Shown here piece by piece: positions 1 through 28,541 of a DNA stretch of 64,000 bases (positions within the stretch are counted from its first letter, which is position 1; each line of letters begins with the position of its first letter). Source of the DNA: Amycolatopsis sp. CA-230715 (GTDB lineage Bacteria; Actinomycetota; Actinomycetes; Mycobacteriales; Pseudonocardiaceae); contig NZ_CP059997.1 of NCBI RefSeq assembly GCF_018736145.1, positions 8,493,501 through 8,557,500 on the forward strand. The letters run 5' to 3'. Under the pieces are notes generated by a model. That model saw nothing but the letters and a program-made list of their open reading frames with translations. It was not told the origin of the DNA and made no database searches. The translations under genes and the position numbers were made by a program.

Positions 1-2
1 GG

Positions 3-15040
<15,038 letters not shown>

Positions 15041-15059
<19 letters not shown>

Positions 15060-18000
15060 ATCGCTCTCGAGTCGAAGACATCCGGCCGCTCTCGCCGTTG
15101 CAGGAGGGCCTGCTGTTCCACGCGCTCTACGACGAGCGGACGACGGACATCTACACCACTCAGCTCGTGTTCGACCTGACCGGTGCGGTGGACGCCGAAC
15201 GGCTGCGAGAGGCGGCGCGAGCCCTGCTGCGACGGCACGCCGCGCTGCGCGCGGGGTTCCGCCAGCGCAAGTCCGGAGAGCCGGTGCAGATCATCCACAG
15301 TGAGGTCGGGCTCCCGTGGCAGGAACTCGACCTGTCCGAGCTCGACGAGGCCGAACGGGACGCGGAACTGGCGCGGTTCGCCGAATCCGACCGGTTCCGG
15401 CGGTTCGACGTGACCCGCCCGCCGCTGCTGCGCTTCACCCTGATCCGCTGCGGTGGCGGACGGTACCGGCTGGTGCTGACCAATCACCACCTCCTGTGGG
15501 ACGGCTGGTCGATACCGATACTGGTGGGCGAGCTGGTCGAGCTGTACACCGCGAGCAACGAGGTACCGGGACGACCCGAGCCGGCGCTGTACCAGGACTA
15601 CCTGAGCTGGCTAGCCGGACGTGACCGGGAAGCGGCGGAGCGGGCTTGGCGGTCGGCGCTGGCCGGGGTGGACGAGCCGACCTTGCTCGCGCCGGTGGCC
15701 GAACGCCGTGATCCGGTTCCGCCGGAGGAATTCACCACCGAGGTCTCCGAAGAGTTGACCGCCGCGGTGACCGCGGTCGCCCGGAAGCACGACCTCACCC
15801 TGAACACCGTGCTGCAGGGCGCTTGGGCGATCCTGCTCGGTCAGCTGACCGGTCGCACCGACGTGCTGTTCGGTGCGACCGTGTCCGGACGGCCGCCGGA
15901 AGTGCCCGGTATCGAAACGATGGTGGGGTTCTTCATCAACACCCTTCCGGTGCGGGTACGCCTCGACCCGGCGGCGTCGCTGCTGGAACTGCTCACCGGG
16001 CTGCAGGATCAGCAGTCCGCGCTGGCCGAGCACCAGCACGTCGGACTCGCCGACATCCAGCGGTGGCTCGGCACCGGTGAGCTGTTCGACACGTTGACGG
16101 TGTTCGAGAACTACCCGGTGGACGCGACCGCGCTGGCCGGGGCGGAACCGGCCGAGGTGACGGTCACCGGGATGACCGGCCGCGATGCCATGCACTACCC
16201 GCTGGGGCTCGCCGCGACCGCCGGTCCGCGCCTGCGGCTGCGACTCGGTTTCCGGCCCGATCTGTTCGACCGCGATTCGGTGTCGGGGCTCGCCGCGCGG
16301 CTGACCGGTCTTCTCGCGGCGGTGGCGGCCGATCCCGGCACGCCGCTCGCGCGGATCCCGGCATTGACCCCGGACGAGCAGCGACGAGTGCTCGTCGACT
16401 GGAACGAGACAGCGGGCGGGACCGTACCGGCGTGCTGGCCCGCGTTGTTCGAAGCGCAGGTCGCCAGGACCCCGTCCGCGCCCGCGGTCGAGTCCGAGGG
16501 CGCCATTCTGTCCTATGTAGACCTGAACGCGGCGGCGAACCGGTTGGCGCACAAGCTGATCGGTGACGGGATCGGCCCCGAGCACGTAGTCGCGGTCGCC
16601 TTGCCGCGCTCCGCCGAGCTCGTGGTCGCCGTACTCGCCGTGCTCAAGGCGGGAGCGGCGTACCTGCCGATCGATCCCGCCTACCCGGAGGACCGGCTGG
16701 CGTTCATGCTCACCGACGCCGCCCCGGTCCGCGTGCTGACCACCGGGAAGATCGGCGCGGGCCTGCCGCTCACCGGGGTCGGGCACCTCGTGCTCGACGA
16801 CCCGGAAGAAGCCGCCGCGCTCGCCGCGCTGCCGGCGACGGATCCGTCCGACGCCGACCGCGTCGCTCCGCTGTCCGCGGCGAATCCGGCGTACGTCATC
16901 TACACCTCCGGGTCGACCGGGCGGCCGAAGGGCGTCGCGGTGACGCACACCGGGATCGCGAACTTCTCGGCCAACCAGCGCTTGCGGTACGGGATCACCG
17001 GGTCCAGCAGGGTTTTGCAGTTCGTGTCGCCGAGCTTCGACGTCTCGGTCGCCGAGTTCTGCCTGGCGCTGCTCTCCGGCGCTTGCCTCGTCGTCGCACC
17101 GGAAACCACGGTGGGGGCCGATCTCGCGCGCCTGCTCGACGAGCAGCGGATCACCCACGCGCACGTCCCGCCTTCGCTGCTGGCGAGCGTGCCGAAGCTC
17201 GCGCTGCCCGTGTTCAGGGTGCTGATCATCGGTGCGGAAACCTGCGCGCCGGACGTGCTCGCGTTCTGGTCGCGGGACCGCCTCGTGATCAACGCCTACG
17301 GGCCAACCGAGTCCACAGTGGACGTCACCTGCTGGGCCTGCGAGCCGGGGGAGCCCGGCCCGGTGCCGATCGGGAAGCCGATCGTCGGCGCCAGGGTCTA
17401 CCTGCTCGACGCCGCGTTGCGCCCGGTCCCGCCCGGCGTGGTCGGCGAGCTGTACGCCGCGGGCCCGGGGGTGGCCCGCGGCTACGTGAACCACCCCGGG
17501 CTGACCGCGGCACGGTTCGTGCCGTGCCCGTTCGGTGATCCGGGCACCAGGATGTACCGCACCGGGGACCTCGCGCGGTGGCGCGCGGACGGCAACCTGG
17601 AGTTCGCGGGACGTCTCGACGAGCAGGTGAAGATCCGCGGCTTCCGGATCGAGCCCGGTGAGATCGAGGCGGTGCTCACCGAACATCCCGAGGTGGCACA
17701 GTCGGCGGTGACCGTCCGCGAAGACCGACCGGGGAAACGCAGGCTCGTCGCCTACGTGGCGCTGGTCGACGGCGAGACGCTCTCCGCCTCGGAGCTGCGG
17801 GCGCGCGTCGCCGATCGGCTTCCGGAGCACATGGTGCCTGCCGCGTTCGTCTTCCTGCCCACACTTCCGTTGACGCCCAACGGAAAACTCGACCGCGAGG
17901 CGCTTCCCGCTCCCGCTGTGGCGGCGGTGGGCGAGGGGAGGCGCCCCGGTACGGAGCGCGAGGAGGTGCTCGCCCGGCTGTTCGCCGAAGTGCTCAACCT

Positions 18001-21000
18001 GCCCTCGGTCGGTGTCGAGGACGGGTTCTTCGATCTGGGTGGCGACAGCATCGTGTCGATCCAGTTGGTGGCGCGCGCCAGGGCGGCGGGCTTGGTGTTC
18101 ACACCGAGGGAGGTGTTCACGCACAAGACCGTGGCCGCGCTGGCGAGCCATGCCAGGGTCGTCGAGAAGGTGGCCGCCAAGGGCACCGACGACGGCACAG
18201 GCGCGCTGCCCGCGACGCCGATCATGCGCTGGTTCGCCGAACGCGGCGGGCCCGTTCGAGGCTTCAACCAGGCGATGCTGGTCAACGCGCCCGCCGGGCT
18301 GACCGCGGCGAGGTTGACGACCGCGCTGCAGACCCTGCTGGACCACCACGACGCGCTGCGGATGCGGTTGGGCGCCGGGGAATCGCGTGAATGGTCGCTC
18401 GAGGTTCTCCCGCGTGGACAGATCGACGCGAGCGCCTGCGTCCGGACGGTCGACGCGACCGCGTTCGACGACGCGGGCTGGGACACCGCGGTCGGCGACG
18501 AGCTGCTCGCCGCGAAGGCCGCGCTCGATCCGGCCTCCGCGCTGATGGTTCGCGCGGTGCACTTCGACGCGGGGCCGGCCAGCCAGGGACGGCTGTTGCT
18601 GGTCCTGCACCACTTGGTCGTGGACGGGGTTTCCTGGCGGATCCTGCTCCCGGACCTCGCCGCGGTGGACGCCGCGCTCACCAGGGGCGCCCAGCCGGTG
18701 CTGGCACCGGTGGGAACCTCGTTCCGCGGCTGGGCCAAGCATTTGCTGGCCGAGGCGGCGACCGCCAACCGGGTCCGGGAACTGGCGCGGTGGGAGGAGA
18801 TGTCGCGGGGGAGCGGGCAGCCGCTCGGCGGGCGGTCGCTCGATCCGGCACGCGACGTCCTCGGCCGGACCGAGTCTTTGTCGGCGGGCTTTCCGGTGGC
18901 CGAAACCGAAGCGCTGGTGACCCGGATCCCGGCCGCGTTCCACACCGGTGCGGGCGACATCCTGCTGGCCGGCTTGTGCCTCGCGATCGGCAGGTGGCAC
19001 GGGTGGCGGTCGGGCGAAGGCAACGCGGTGCTGGTGGACCTCGAAGGACATGGTCGCGAGGAAACCGGCGGCGGTGTGGACCTTTCCCGCACGGTCGGCT
19101 GGTTCACCAGCGTTTTCCCGGTCTGCCTCGATCCAGGGGAGATCGACTGGCACGACGTGGCGATCGGGGGGCCGGCCGTCGGCGATGCGATCAAGCGGAT
19201 CAAAGAGCAGCTGCGGATGGTGCCCGACAAGGGCCTCGGCTACGGGCTGTTGCGCTACCTGAACCCCGCGACCGCGGCGCGCCTGAAGGAGCTGCCCGCC
19301 CCGCAGATCGGGTTCAACTACCTCGGCCGGTTCGGCGATTCCACCGATACCGGGGAACCCGACTGGGCCCCGGCCGCCGAACTCGGCGGCCTCGGTGGTG
19401 GCGCGGACCACGACCTGCCCGCCGCGCACGCGATCGAGGCGGCGGCGGTCGCGTACCAGGCATCGGACGGCCCGCGGTTGACGTTGTCCCTGTCCTGGCC
19501 GGGCGATCTTCTGTCCGAAAAGGACGTCAGCGAACTGCTGGAGTTGTGGCGCACCGCGCTGGAAGCGGTCGTACGGCACGCGGAAACCCCGGGCTCGGGC
19601 GGGCTGACCCCGTCCGACGTGCCCCTCGTCGAACTCGGTCAGCAGGAGATCAGCAGGCTCGAGGCGGCGCGCGGGCCGGTGGCCGACATCCTGCCGCTGG
19701 CCCCGTTGCAGGAGGGGCTGCTGTTCCACGCCCAATACGACGAAAACGACGTGGATGTCTACACCATCCAGATGGTCTTCGACCTCGAAGGCGTTCTGGA
19801 TTCGGAGCGGCTGCGAGAGTCGGTGCGGGCGCTGCTGCGCCGCCACCGGAATCTCGGCGCCGGATTCTGGACCGAGGGCCTCGACCGGCCGGTGCAGTTC
19901 ATCCCGGCCGAGGTGACCGCGGAGATCGACGAACGCGACCTGTCCGGGTTGGACACTCGATCGCGGGAAGCGGAACTGGGCGACCTGCTGGAACGGGACC
20001 GCCTTCGCCGGTTCGACCTCACCGATCCTCCGCTGCTCCGGTTCACCGCGATCCGGTGCGGACCGGGCGAGAGCCGCCTCGTGCTCACCGCGCACCACAT
20101 CCTCCTGGACGGCTGGTCGACGCCGGTGCTCGTCGGCGAACTGTTCGGGCTGTACCTCGGTACCGAGCTGCCGAGGCCGACGCCGTACCGCGACTACCTG
20201 GAATGGCTGGCCGGCCTGGACCGTGGCGAATCGGAGCGGATCTGGCGTGCGGCGTTGTCCGGTCTGAGCGAGGCCACGCTGCTCACCGCGTCCGAAAACC
20301 GGCGCACGGCGCGCATTCCCGAGGAACTCACCGTCGACCTCGACGAGGAGACGGCCACCGCACTGACCGCGATGGCACGCGAACACGGGCTCACGGTGAA
20401 CACCGTGGTGCAGGGCGCGTGGGCGATCCTGCTCGGCTGGTTGACCGGGCGCGGGGATGTCGTGTTCGGGACGACGGTGTCGGGCCGCCCGCCCGCCGTG
20501 CCCGGTGTCGAAACCATGGTGGGGCTGTTCATCAACACGCTGCCGGTGCGCGCCCGCCCCCGGCCCGACCGGTCGGTGCTGAGCCTGCTCGCCGAACTGC
20601 AGGAAGAGCAGGCACGGCTGAGCGGTCACCAGCATCTCGGGCTCGCCGAGATCCAGCGGCTGGCCGGGTTCGGTGAACTGTTCGACACCGTGACCATTTT
20701 CGAGAACTACCCGATCGGCGCGGCCCCGACCGCGGACGAGGCGGGCGATCTCGCGCTGACCGGTCTCACCGGCCGCGAGGCGACCCACTACCCGCTCGCA
20801 CTATCCATTGTGCCCGGTCCGGCGTCATGGCGGCTGCGGCTGGCCTATCGGGCCGATCTGTTCGGCCGCGCCGACGTCGGAGACCTGCTGGACCGGCTGG
20901 TCCGGATCCTCGGTGCGGCCGCGGCGGACCCGTTGACCCCGCTCGGGCGGCTCGACCTGCTCTCGGCAGGGGAGCGCGAACGGGTCCTCGTGACGCCCAA

Positions 21001-24000
21001 CGACACGACGAGAGAGAACCCGGCCGGGTCGGTGGCCGAGCTGATCGAGGGAGCGGTCGCGAGGACGCCGGACGCTTCCGCGGTCGCCGGTGCCCTGACG
21101 TACCGGGAGCTGAACCTCCGCGCGAACCGGCTCGCCAGGATGCTGATCGCCCGCGGCGCGGGACCGGAGCGGGTGGTGGCACTCGCGCTGCCGCGCACGG
21201 CGGATCTGGTGGTCGCCGTGTTGGCGGTGCTCAAGAGCGGTGCGGCCTATCTGCCGGTCGACCCGGACCACCCCGCCGCGCGGGTCGCCTACCTGCTCGA
21301 TGACGCCGATCCGGTGCTGGTCCTGACCGTGGCCGAACTGGCTCCCGCGATCCCCGGTGCGGGCACGCCGGTGCTGGCCGTCGACGACGCGGCGGTCGTG
21401 GCGGAACTGGCTGGGATGCCGGACCACAATCCGGTCGACGGCGACCGCATCCGGCCGCTGTCCGCGGACAACGCCGCTTACCTGAACTACACGTCGGGTT
21501 CCACCGGACGGCCGAAGGGCGTGCTCGTTCCGGTGTCCGCGCTGGCCAACCTGGTGCTGGACATGCGAGACCGGTTCGAGATGACCGAACGCGACCGCTT
21601 CCTCGCGGTTACCACGTTCGGCTTCGACATCGCGAACCTCGAACTGCTGACCCCGCTACTCGCCGGTGCCGAGGTTGTGGTCGCGCCGCGTGACGCCGTG
21701 CGGGATCCGGTGGTGTTGGCGGATTTGGTGTCGGGTTCGGGTGTGACGATGATGCAGGCGACGCCGTCGTTGTGGCGTGCGGTGGTGGCTGAGCGGGCAG
21801 GGTGTCTGGCCGGGGTGCGGGTGTTGGTGGGTGGCGAGGCACTAGACGAGGTGTTGGCGGGGGATTTGCGCGCGCTGAGTCGTGGCGTCACGAATTTGTA
21901 CGGGCCGACGGAGACGACGATCTGGTCGACCGCGGCGGTGCTGGGCGAGGGGGCGGTGTCGATCGGCGGGCCGATCGCGAACACCCGGGTTTTCGTGCTG
22001 GACAACGGTTTGCGGCCGGTGCCGCCTGGGGTGGCGGGTGAGTTGTACGTGGCGGGTGCTGGGGTGGCTCGGGGGTATTGGCATCGGTCTGGTTTGACCG
22101 GCGAGCGGTTCGTGGCGTGTCCGTTCGGTGGGGCGGGGGAGCGGATGTATCGGACGGGGGATTTGGTGCGGTGGTTGCCGGGTGGGGATTTGGAGTTTCT
22201 CGGGCGGGTGGACGATCAGGTGAAGGTTCGGGGTTTCCGGGTGGAGTTGGGGGAGATCGAGGCGGTGTTGTGCCGTCATGACCAGGTTGTCCAGGCAGCT
22301 GTGCTGGCGCATGAGCATCGTGTGGGGGATGTGCGGTTGGTGGCGTATGTGGTCGCGGTGCCGGGTGTGGAGGTGGACGGGGCCGTGGTGCGGGAGTGGG
22401 TGGCGGGGGTGTTGCCGGATTATTTGGTGCCGTCGGTGGTGGTGGTGCTGGACGCGTTGCCGGTGACGGTGAACGGGAAGGTGGATCGGCGTGCGTTGCC
22501 GGTACCGGAGTTCCCGGTGGTGTCGGGTCGTGGCGCACGGTCGTTGGTGGAGGAGATCCTGTGCGGGTTGTTCGCCGAAGTGCTGGGTGTGCCGTCGGTG
22601 GGGATCGATGACGGGTTCTTCGGGTTGGGTGGGCATTCGTTGCTGGCGACGAGATTGGTCAGCCGGATCCGTTCCACGCTGGGGGTGGAGGTGCCGATCC
22701 GGGCGTTGTTCGAGAACCCGACGGTAGCGGGCCTCGCCACGGTAGTGGGGGGCGCCGGGGCAGGGCGTCCCGCGGTGGTACCGGTGCCGCGCCCCGAAGT
22801 GGTGCCGTTGTCGTTCGCGCAGCGGCGCCTGTGGTTCTTGGATCAGTTGGAGGGGCCGAGCGCGACCTACAACATTCCGCTCGCGTTGCGACTGTGTGGC
22901 GTGGTGGACGTTGATGCTTTGCGTGAGGCGTTGGTCGATGTGGTGGCCCGGCACGAGAGTCTGCGGACGATCTTCCCTGCCGAGCAGGGCGCGCCACGGC
23001 AGCATGTGCTGCCGGTGGCGGAGGCTGTCGTGGATCTGTCGGTTGTGGACACCGGTCCGGATGACATCGACGCGGTGGTCAGTGCCGCGGCGTCGCGTCC
23101 GTTCGATCTCGCGGTGCGGCTCCCGATCCGGGCGGAGTTGTTCCGGGTGTCCGCTGAGGAGTTCGTGTTGGTGGTGGTGGTGCACCACATCGCGGGTGAT
23201 GGGTGGTCGCTGGTGCCGTTGGCGAAAGATCTGACGGTGGCGTATTCCGCCCGGTGCGCCGGTGGTGCGCCGGAGTGGGTTCCGTTGCCGGTGCAGTACG
23301 CGGATTACGCGTTGTGGCAGCGGGAGTTGCTCGGTGGTGAGGACGATCCGGGCAGTGTGCTGGCGGGTCAGATCCGGTACTGGGCCGAGGCGCTGGCCGA
23401 TCTGCCTCCCGAGCTGAGCCTGCCGGTGGACCGGCCGCGCCCCGCGGTGTCGACCTACCGGGGCGACACGATCGCCTTCGAAATCGACCAGACCGTCCAC
23501 ACCGGACTCACCACCCTCGCCCGCGCTTGTGGCGTGACGGTGTTCATGGTGGTGCAGGCGGCATTGGCGGTGGTGCTGTCCCGGTTGGGTGCCGGTGGTG
23601 ACATTCCGATCGGGACACCGGTCGCCGGGCGCACGGATGAGGCGTTGGACGAGCTGATCGGGTTCTTCGTCAACACCCTCGTGTTGCGGACCGATGTGTC
23701 TGGTGACCCCACCTTCCGGGAATTGCTGGCCAGGGTCCGCGAGACCGATCTGGCCGCTTTCGCCAACCAGGACGTGCCCTTCGAACGCCTGGTGGAGGTA
23801 GTCAACCCGGAACGATCGTTGGCCCGCCATCCCCTGTTCCAGATCATGCTGACCTTCCAAAACGACACCCGACCGGACATCGACCTGCCCGGCCTGACAA
23901 TCGGGCAAGAACACACCGAGACAGCCACCGCCAAGTTCGACCTCGCGGTGCGCCTCGGCGATCTCCCCAGCGGCGGGGGCCTCGTCGGCGAGATCGAGTA

Positions 24001-27000
24001 CGCGTGCGACCTTTTCGACCACGACACCGTCGCGGCGCTCGCCGGACGACTGGCTCGGGTGCTCGGCGCGGCGACCGCGGATCCTGACCGCCGGATCAGC
24101 CGGTTTCCGTTGCTGTCACCGGAAGAGCGGCGGCGTGTCCTGACCGAATGGAACGACACCGGTCGTGCGTTCGAATTCGCGACGGTGCCCGGCCTGGTGT
24201 CGGCGCAGGCGGCCAGGACACCGCACCGCACGGCCGTGCTGGCCGAGGACGGCGAGCTGACCTACGCCGAGCTGGTGGCGGCCGTCGAGCGGACGGCAGG
24301 GCAGCTCGTCGCGCTGGGTGTGGGGCGGGGCGACGCGGTGGCGATCGCGCTGCCGCGTGGCGCGGACATCGTCGTCACTCAGCTCGCCGTGCTCCTCGCC
24401 GGGGCCGCCTACGTCCCGCTCGATCCGGAGCACCCGGCCGAACGCATCGGGTACGTCATGTCGGACGCCATGCCCGCGTTGCTCGTGACCACCGCACTGG
24501 TGGCCGAATCGCTCGGACCGGTTCCGGTTCCGCTCCTGGTCCTCGACGGCGAGGACCGCATTCCGGGAACTCCGCCGGGGCGCGTCGAAGTGGGGCCGCA
24601 GGACATGGCCTACACGATCTACACGTCGGGCTCCACGGGACGGCCGAAGGGCGTGACGGTCACGCACGGAGCGCTGGCCAACTTCCTCGCGGACATGGTG
24701 CGCAGGTTCCCGCTCGGCATCGAGGACCGGATACTCGCGGTCACCACGACGTCCTTCGACATCGCCGCACTGGAGCTGTACCTGCCGTTGATCAGTGGCG
24801 CCGGTGTGGCGATGGCGTCCGCCGAAGCCGTCCGCGATCCGGCGGCGCTGGGTGAACTTGCCCGCACCACCCGGAGCACGGTCATGCAGGCGACTCCGTC
24901 GTTGTGGCGTTCGGTACTGGCCGAGCCCGAGGCCGAGGCGAGTCTGGCCGGGATGCGGGCACTGGTCGGCGGTGAGGCACTCGACGAGACGCTGGCGGCG
25001 CGCCTTCGCGCGGTGGCTCGGAGCGTCACGAACCTGTACGGGCCGACCGAGACGACGATCTATTCGACCGCGGCGGTGGTGGGTCAGGGGGCGGTGTCGA
25101 TCGGCGGGCCGGTCGCGAACACCCGGGTTTTCGTGCTGGACAACGGTTTGCGGCCGGTGCCGCCTGGGGTGGTGGGTGAGTTGTATGTGGCGGGTGCTGG
25201 GGTGGCTCGGGGGTATTGGAACCGGCCTGGTTTGACCGGCGAGCGGTTCGTGGCGTGTCCGTTCGGCGGTGCCGGGGAGCGGATGTACCGGACCGGGGAC
25301 CTGGTGCGCTGGTCTGCCGATGGCGAGCTGCTGTTCCTGGGCAGGGCCGATGACCAGGTGAAGGTCCGGGGTTTCCGGGTCGAACTGGGTGAAGTCGAGG
25401 CGGCGCTCGTCGCGCAGGCCGGAGTGGCGGAGGCTGCGGTAGCGGTCCGCGAGGACGGCATCGGCGGCACTCGCTTGGTGGGGTACGTGACGGCGGAGCA
25501 CGGGACCGCGCCGGACAGCCGTGAACTCCGGGCCAGGCTGGCCGAGTTCTTGCCGGATCATCTGGTGCCGTCGGTGGTGGTGGTGCTGGATGCGTTGCCG
25601 GTGACGGTGAACGGGAAGGTGGATCGGCGTGCGTTGCCGGTGCCGGATTTCCCGGTGGTGGTTTCGGGGCGTGGTGCGCGGTCTCCGGTGGAGGAGATCC
25701 TGTGCGGGTTGTTCGCCGAAGTGCTGGGTGTGCCGTCGGTGGGGATCGATGACGGGTTTTTCGAGTTGGGTGGGCATTCGTTGCTGGCGACGAGGTTGAT
25801 CAGCCGGATCCGTTCCACTGTGGACGTTGAGGTGCCGATTCGGGTGTTGTTCGAGAATCCGACGGTGGCCGGGCTGGCCGCGGCGGTGGGGAGTGCGGGC
25901 GCGGCGAGGGCCGCGTTGGGTCCGATGGCGCGGCCGGGGGTGGTGCCGTTGTCGTTCGCGCAGCGGCGCCTGTGGTTCCTGGATCAGTTGGAGGGCCCGA
26001 GCGCGACGTACAACATCCCGCTCGCGTTGCGGCTGCGCGGCGTGCTGGACATCGACGCGTTGCGGTCGGCGTTGCAGGATGTGGTGAACAAGCACGAGAG
26101 CCTGCGCACGATCTTCCCCGAAAGCGACGGTGTCCCGCGCCAGCAGGTGCTGGCGCCGTCGGACGCCGGGGTGGAACTGTCCGTTGTGGACACCGGTCCG
26201 GATGACATCGACGCGGTGGTCAGTGCCGCGGCGTCGCGTCCGTTCGAACTGGCGGTGCGGCTCCCGATCCGGGCGGAGTTGTTCCGGCTCGCCGAGGACG
26301 AGTTCGTGTTGTTGGTGGTGGTGCACCACATCGCGGGTGATGGTGGATCGTTGGTGGCGCTGGTGGGTGACCTGGCGTCGGCGTATGCGGTTCGGCGTGC
26401 TGGTGGTGCGCCGGAGTGGGTTCCGTTGCGAGTGCAGTACGCGGATTACGCGTTGTGGCAGCGGGAGTTGCTCGGTGGTGAGGACGATCCGGGCAGTGTG
26501 CTGGCGGGTCAGATCCGGTACTGGAGCGAGGCGTTGGCGGGGATGCCCGCGGAACTGGACCTGCCGGTGGACCGGCCGCGCCCCGCGGTGTCCACGTACC
26601 GGGGCCGTTCGGTCGCCTTCGAAGTGGACCGGGTGGTGTCCGACCGGGTCGCCGAGCTGGCGCGGGCCGCGGGGGCGACGGTGTTCATGGTGGTGCGGGC
26701 GGCGCTGGCGGTGACGTTGTCCAGGTTGGGTGCCGGCACCGATGTGCCGATCGGGACGCCGGTGGCGGGCCGGACCGATGAGGCGCTCGACGAGCTGGTC
26801 GGGTTCTTCGTCAACACGCTGGTGCTGCGCACCGATGTCTCCGGTGACCCGTCGTTCCGCGACTTGCTGAGCCGGGTACGAGAAACCGATCTCGCCGCCT
26901 ACGCCAACCAGGACGTGCCGTTCGAGCGGTTGGTGGAGGTGCTCAACCCGGAGCGGTCCCTGTCCAGGCACCCGTTGTTCCAGGTCATGCTGACCTTCCA

Positions 27001-28540
27001 GAACGACACCCAACCGGATATCGAGATCCCCGGGCTCACGGTCACCCGGCACCGGGCCGAGCTGGGCATCGCCAAGTTCGACCTGTCCTTCGAACTCGGG
27101 CAGGACCCGGCCGGTGGGTTGCTCGGCACGCTCGAATACAGCGCCGACCTCTTCGACCAGGACACCGCGACGACGATCGCGGACCGGCTGGCCCGCGTGC
27201 TCGATGCGGTGACCGCGGAGCCGGACCGGCCGGTCGGCGAACCGGAGCTGCTGACCCCGGACGAACTCCAGCGGGCGTTGGAGGGCTGGCACACCCCGGA
27301 CGGCCGAGCGTACATTGTGGACACTCAGCTCCGGCCGCTGCCACCGAGCGCGCGCGGCGAGCTGTACGTCGCCGGTACGGCCGAGGAGGACCGCGCGGTC
27401 ACCACCTCGTTCGGCGAGGTGGTGCGCCCGACCGGGACCACGGCCTGGTGGGGCTCGGACGGCAGCCTCCGGACGCCGCCGGACGCCGCCCCCGTGCCGC
27501 GCGGTGGGGGTGAGCGGAGCACGCTCACCGACGCACAACGGAGCCGGTTGTGCGAGCTGTTCGCCGAAGTGCTCGGCGTCGACCACGTCGAAGACGACGA
27601 GGACTTCTTCGACCTCGGCGGGCATTCGCTGCTGGCCATGCGGCTCGTCGGCCGGATCCGCACCGAACTTGGTTTGGACATGTCCATCCAGACCCTGTTC
27701 GAGGCGCCGAGCGTGGCCGAACTTTCCGGCCGCCTCGGCGACGGCGCCACGGGCGACCCGATGGACGTGCTGCTGGCGTTGCGGCCTCGCGGGACGCGCG
27801 AACCCCTGTTTTGCGTGCATCCCGGCGCCGGGATCAGCTGGGTGTACTCGGCCCTGTTGCACGACATCGGAACGGAGAGGCCGATCTACGGGCTTCAGTC
27901 GCGCGGGCTGTCGGAGCCGCACGAACTGCCATCGACGGTCGAACAAGCCGCCGCCGACTACGTCGAACAACTCCGCCGCGTCCAACCGTCCGGGCCCTAC
28001 CACCTGCTCGGCTGGTCCTTCGGCGGTGTAGTCGCCCATGCGATGGCGGTCGCGCTCGAACAGCAGGGCGAGCGGGTCGCGATGCTCGCGGTGCTGGACG
28101 CCTACCCGTTCCAGAACCCCGGCGAAGCGGAGCCGGTACCGGCCGACGAGCAGGAGGTGCTCGCCACGATCCTGGACTTCTTCGGGCACGAGGTCGACGA
28201 GGCCGACGTGCCGAACCTGCGCTTCGAGCAGGTCGACGAGCTCATCCGGGCCGATACGGGCATGCCGGTGCTGGCGGAGCACCAGCTCACGGCGCTGGCC
28301 GAAGTCAGCGCCAACAACAGCTACCTCATCCAGAAGTACCTCCCGGGGTCCTTCGCGGGCGATCTGCTGTTCTTCGCCGCCGCGCTGGACGAGACCGGTC
28401 CGGTCGAGGCATGGCGCCCCTACGTGGCAGGGAAGATCCACAGCCACGAAATCGCGTGCGCGCACAAGGACATGATGCGGCCCGGCCCGGCCGCGGAGAT
28501 CGGCCGGGCCGTCGACGAGTGGCTCGAAGGGCTGGGTTGA
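15041..28540 (+). CDS. Nonribosomal peptide synthetase with thioesterase (modules 6-9; last module lacks an A domain)
   Basis: The ATG at 15041 follows AGGAGG at 15031-15036 and overlaps the previous gene. Order with approximate nucleotides: C6 15065-16370, A6 16440-17890, PCP6 17950-18150 (GGDSI), E6 18205-19620, C7 19680-20970, A7 21040-22500, PCP7 22550-22740, C8 22800-24120, A8 24185-25640, PCP8 25690-25880, C9 25945-27260, A remnant 27285-27500, PCP9 27530-27745, TE 27775-28540. C6 and C7 begin with PL(S/A)PLQEGLLFH, the type that accepts D-residues after an E domain; C8 and C9 are the SFAQRRLWFL type. Pocket residues: A6 D,V,A,H,I,G,A,V,D (unassigned), A7 DILQLGLIW (Gly), A8 DILQLGLIY (probably Gly). 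Module 9 keeps only scraps of an A domain, so its carrier must be loaded in trans. The TE has GWSFGG (Ser codon 28016-28018), Asp in LDAYPF and His in CAHKD. It ends the assembly line and releases the peptide by hydrolysis or cyclisation. Confidence 0.95.
22134..22890 (+). repeat. 757-bp direct repeat, copy 2 (end of A7, PCP7, start of C8)
   Basis: Copy of 3487-4243. Identity stops at 22890, and two bases later identity with a different module (10567-11041) begins. Confidence 0.9.
22893..23367 (+). repeat. 475-bp direct repeat, copy 2 (C8)
   Basis: Copy of 10567-11041, directly joined to the block shared with 3487-4243. Confidence 0.85.
25564..25978 (+). repeat. 415-bp direct repeat, copy 2 (PCP8 region)
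   Basis: Copy of 10097-10511 in the second NRPS gene, between A8 and C9. Confidence 0.87.
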
Positions 28541-28541
28541 G

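Noticed and set aside
15611..20788. Very long minus-strand open frame (1,725 codons) opposite the second NRPS gene
   Set aside because: It is antisense to recognisable C, A, PCP and E domains. High-GC coding DNA leaves long open frames on the complementary strand, and the translation is low-complexity Arg/Gly/Pro-rich with no domain.
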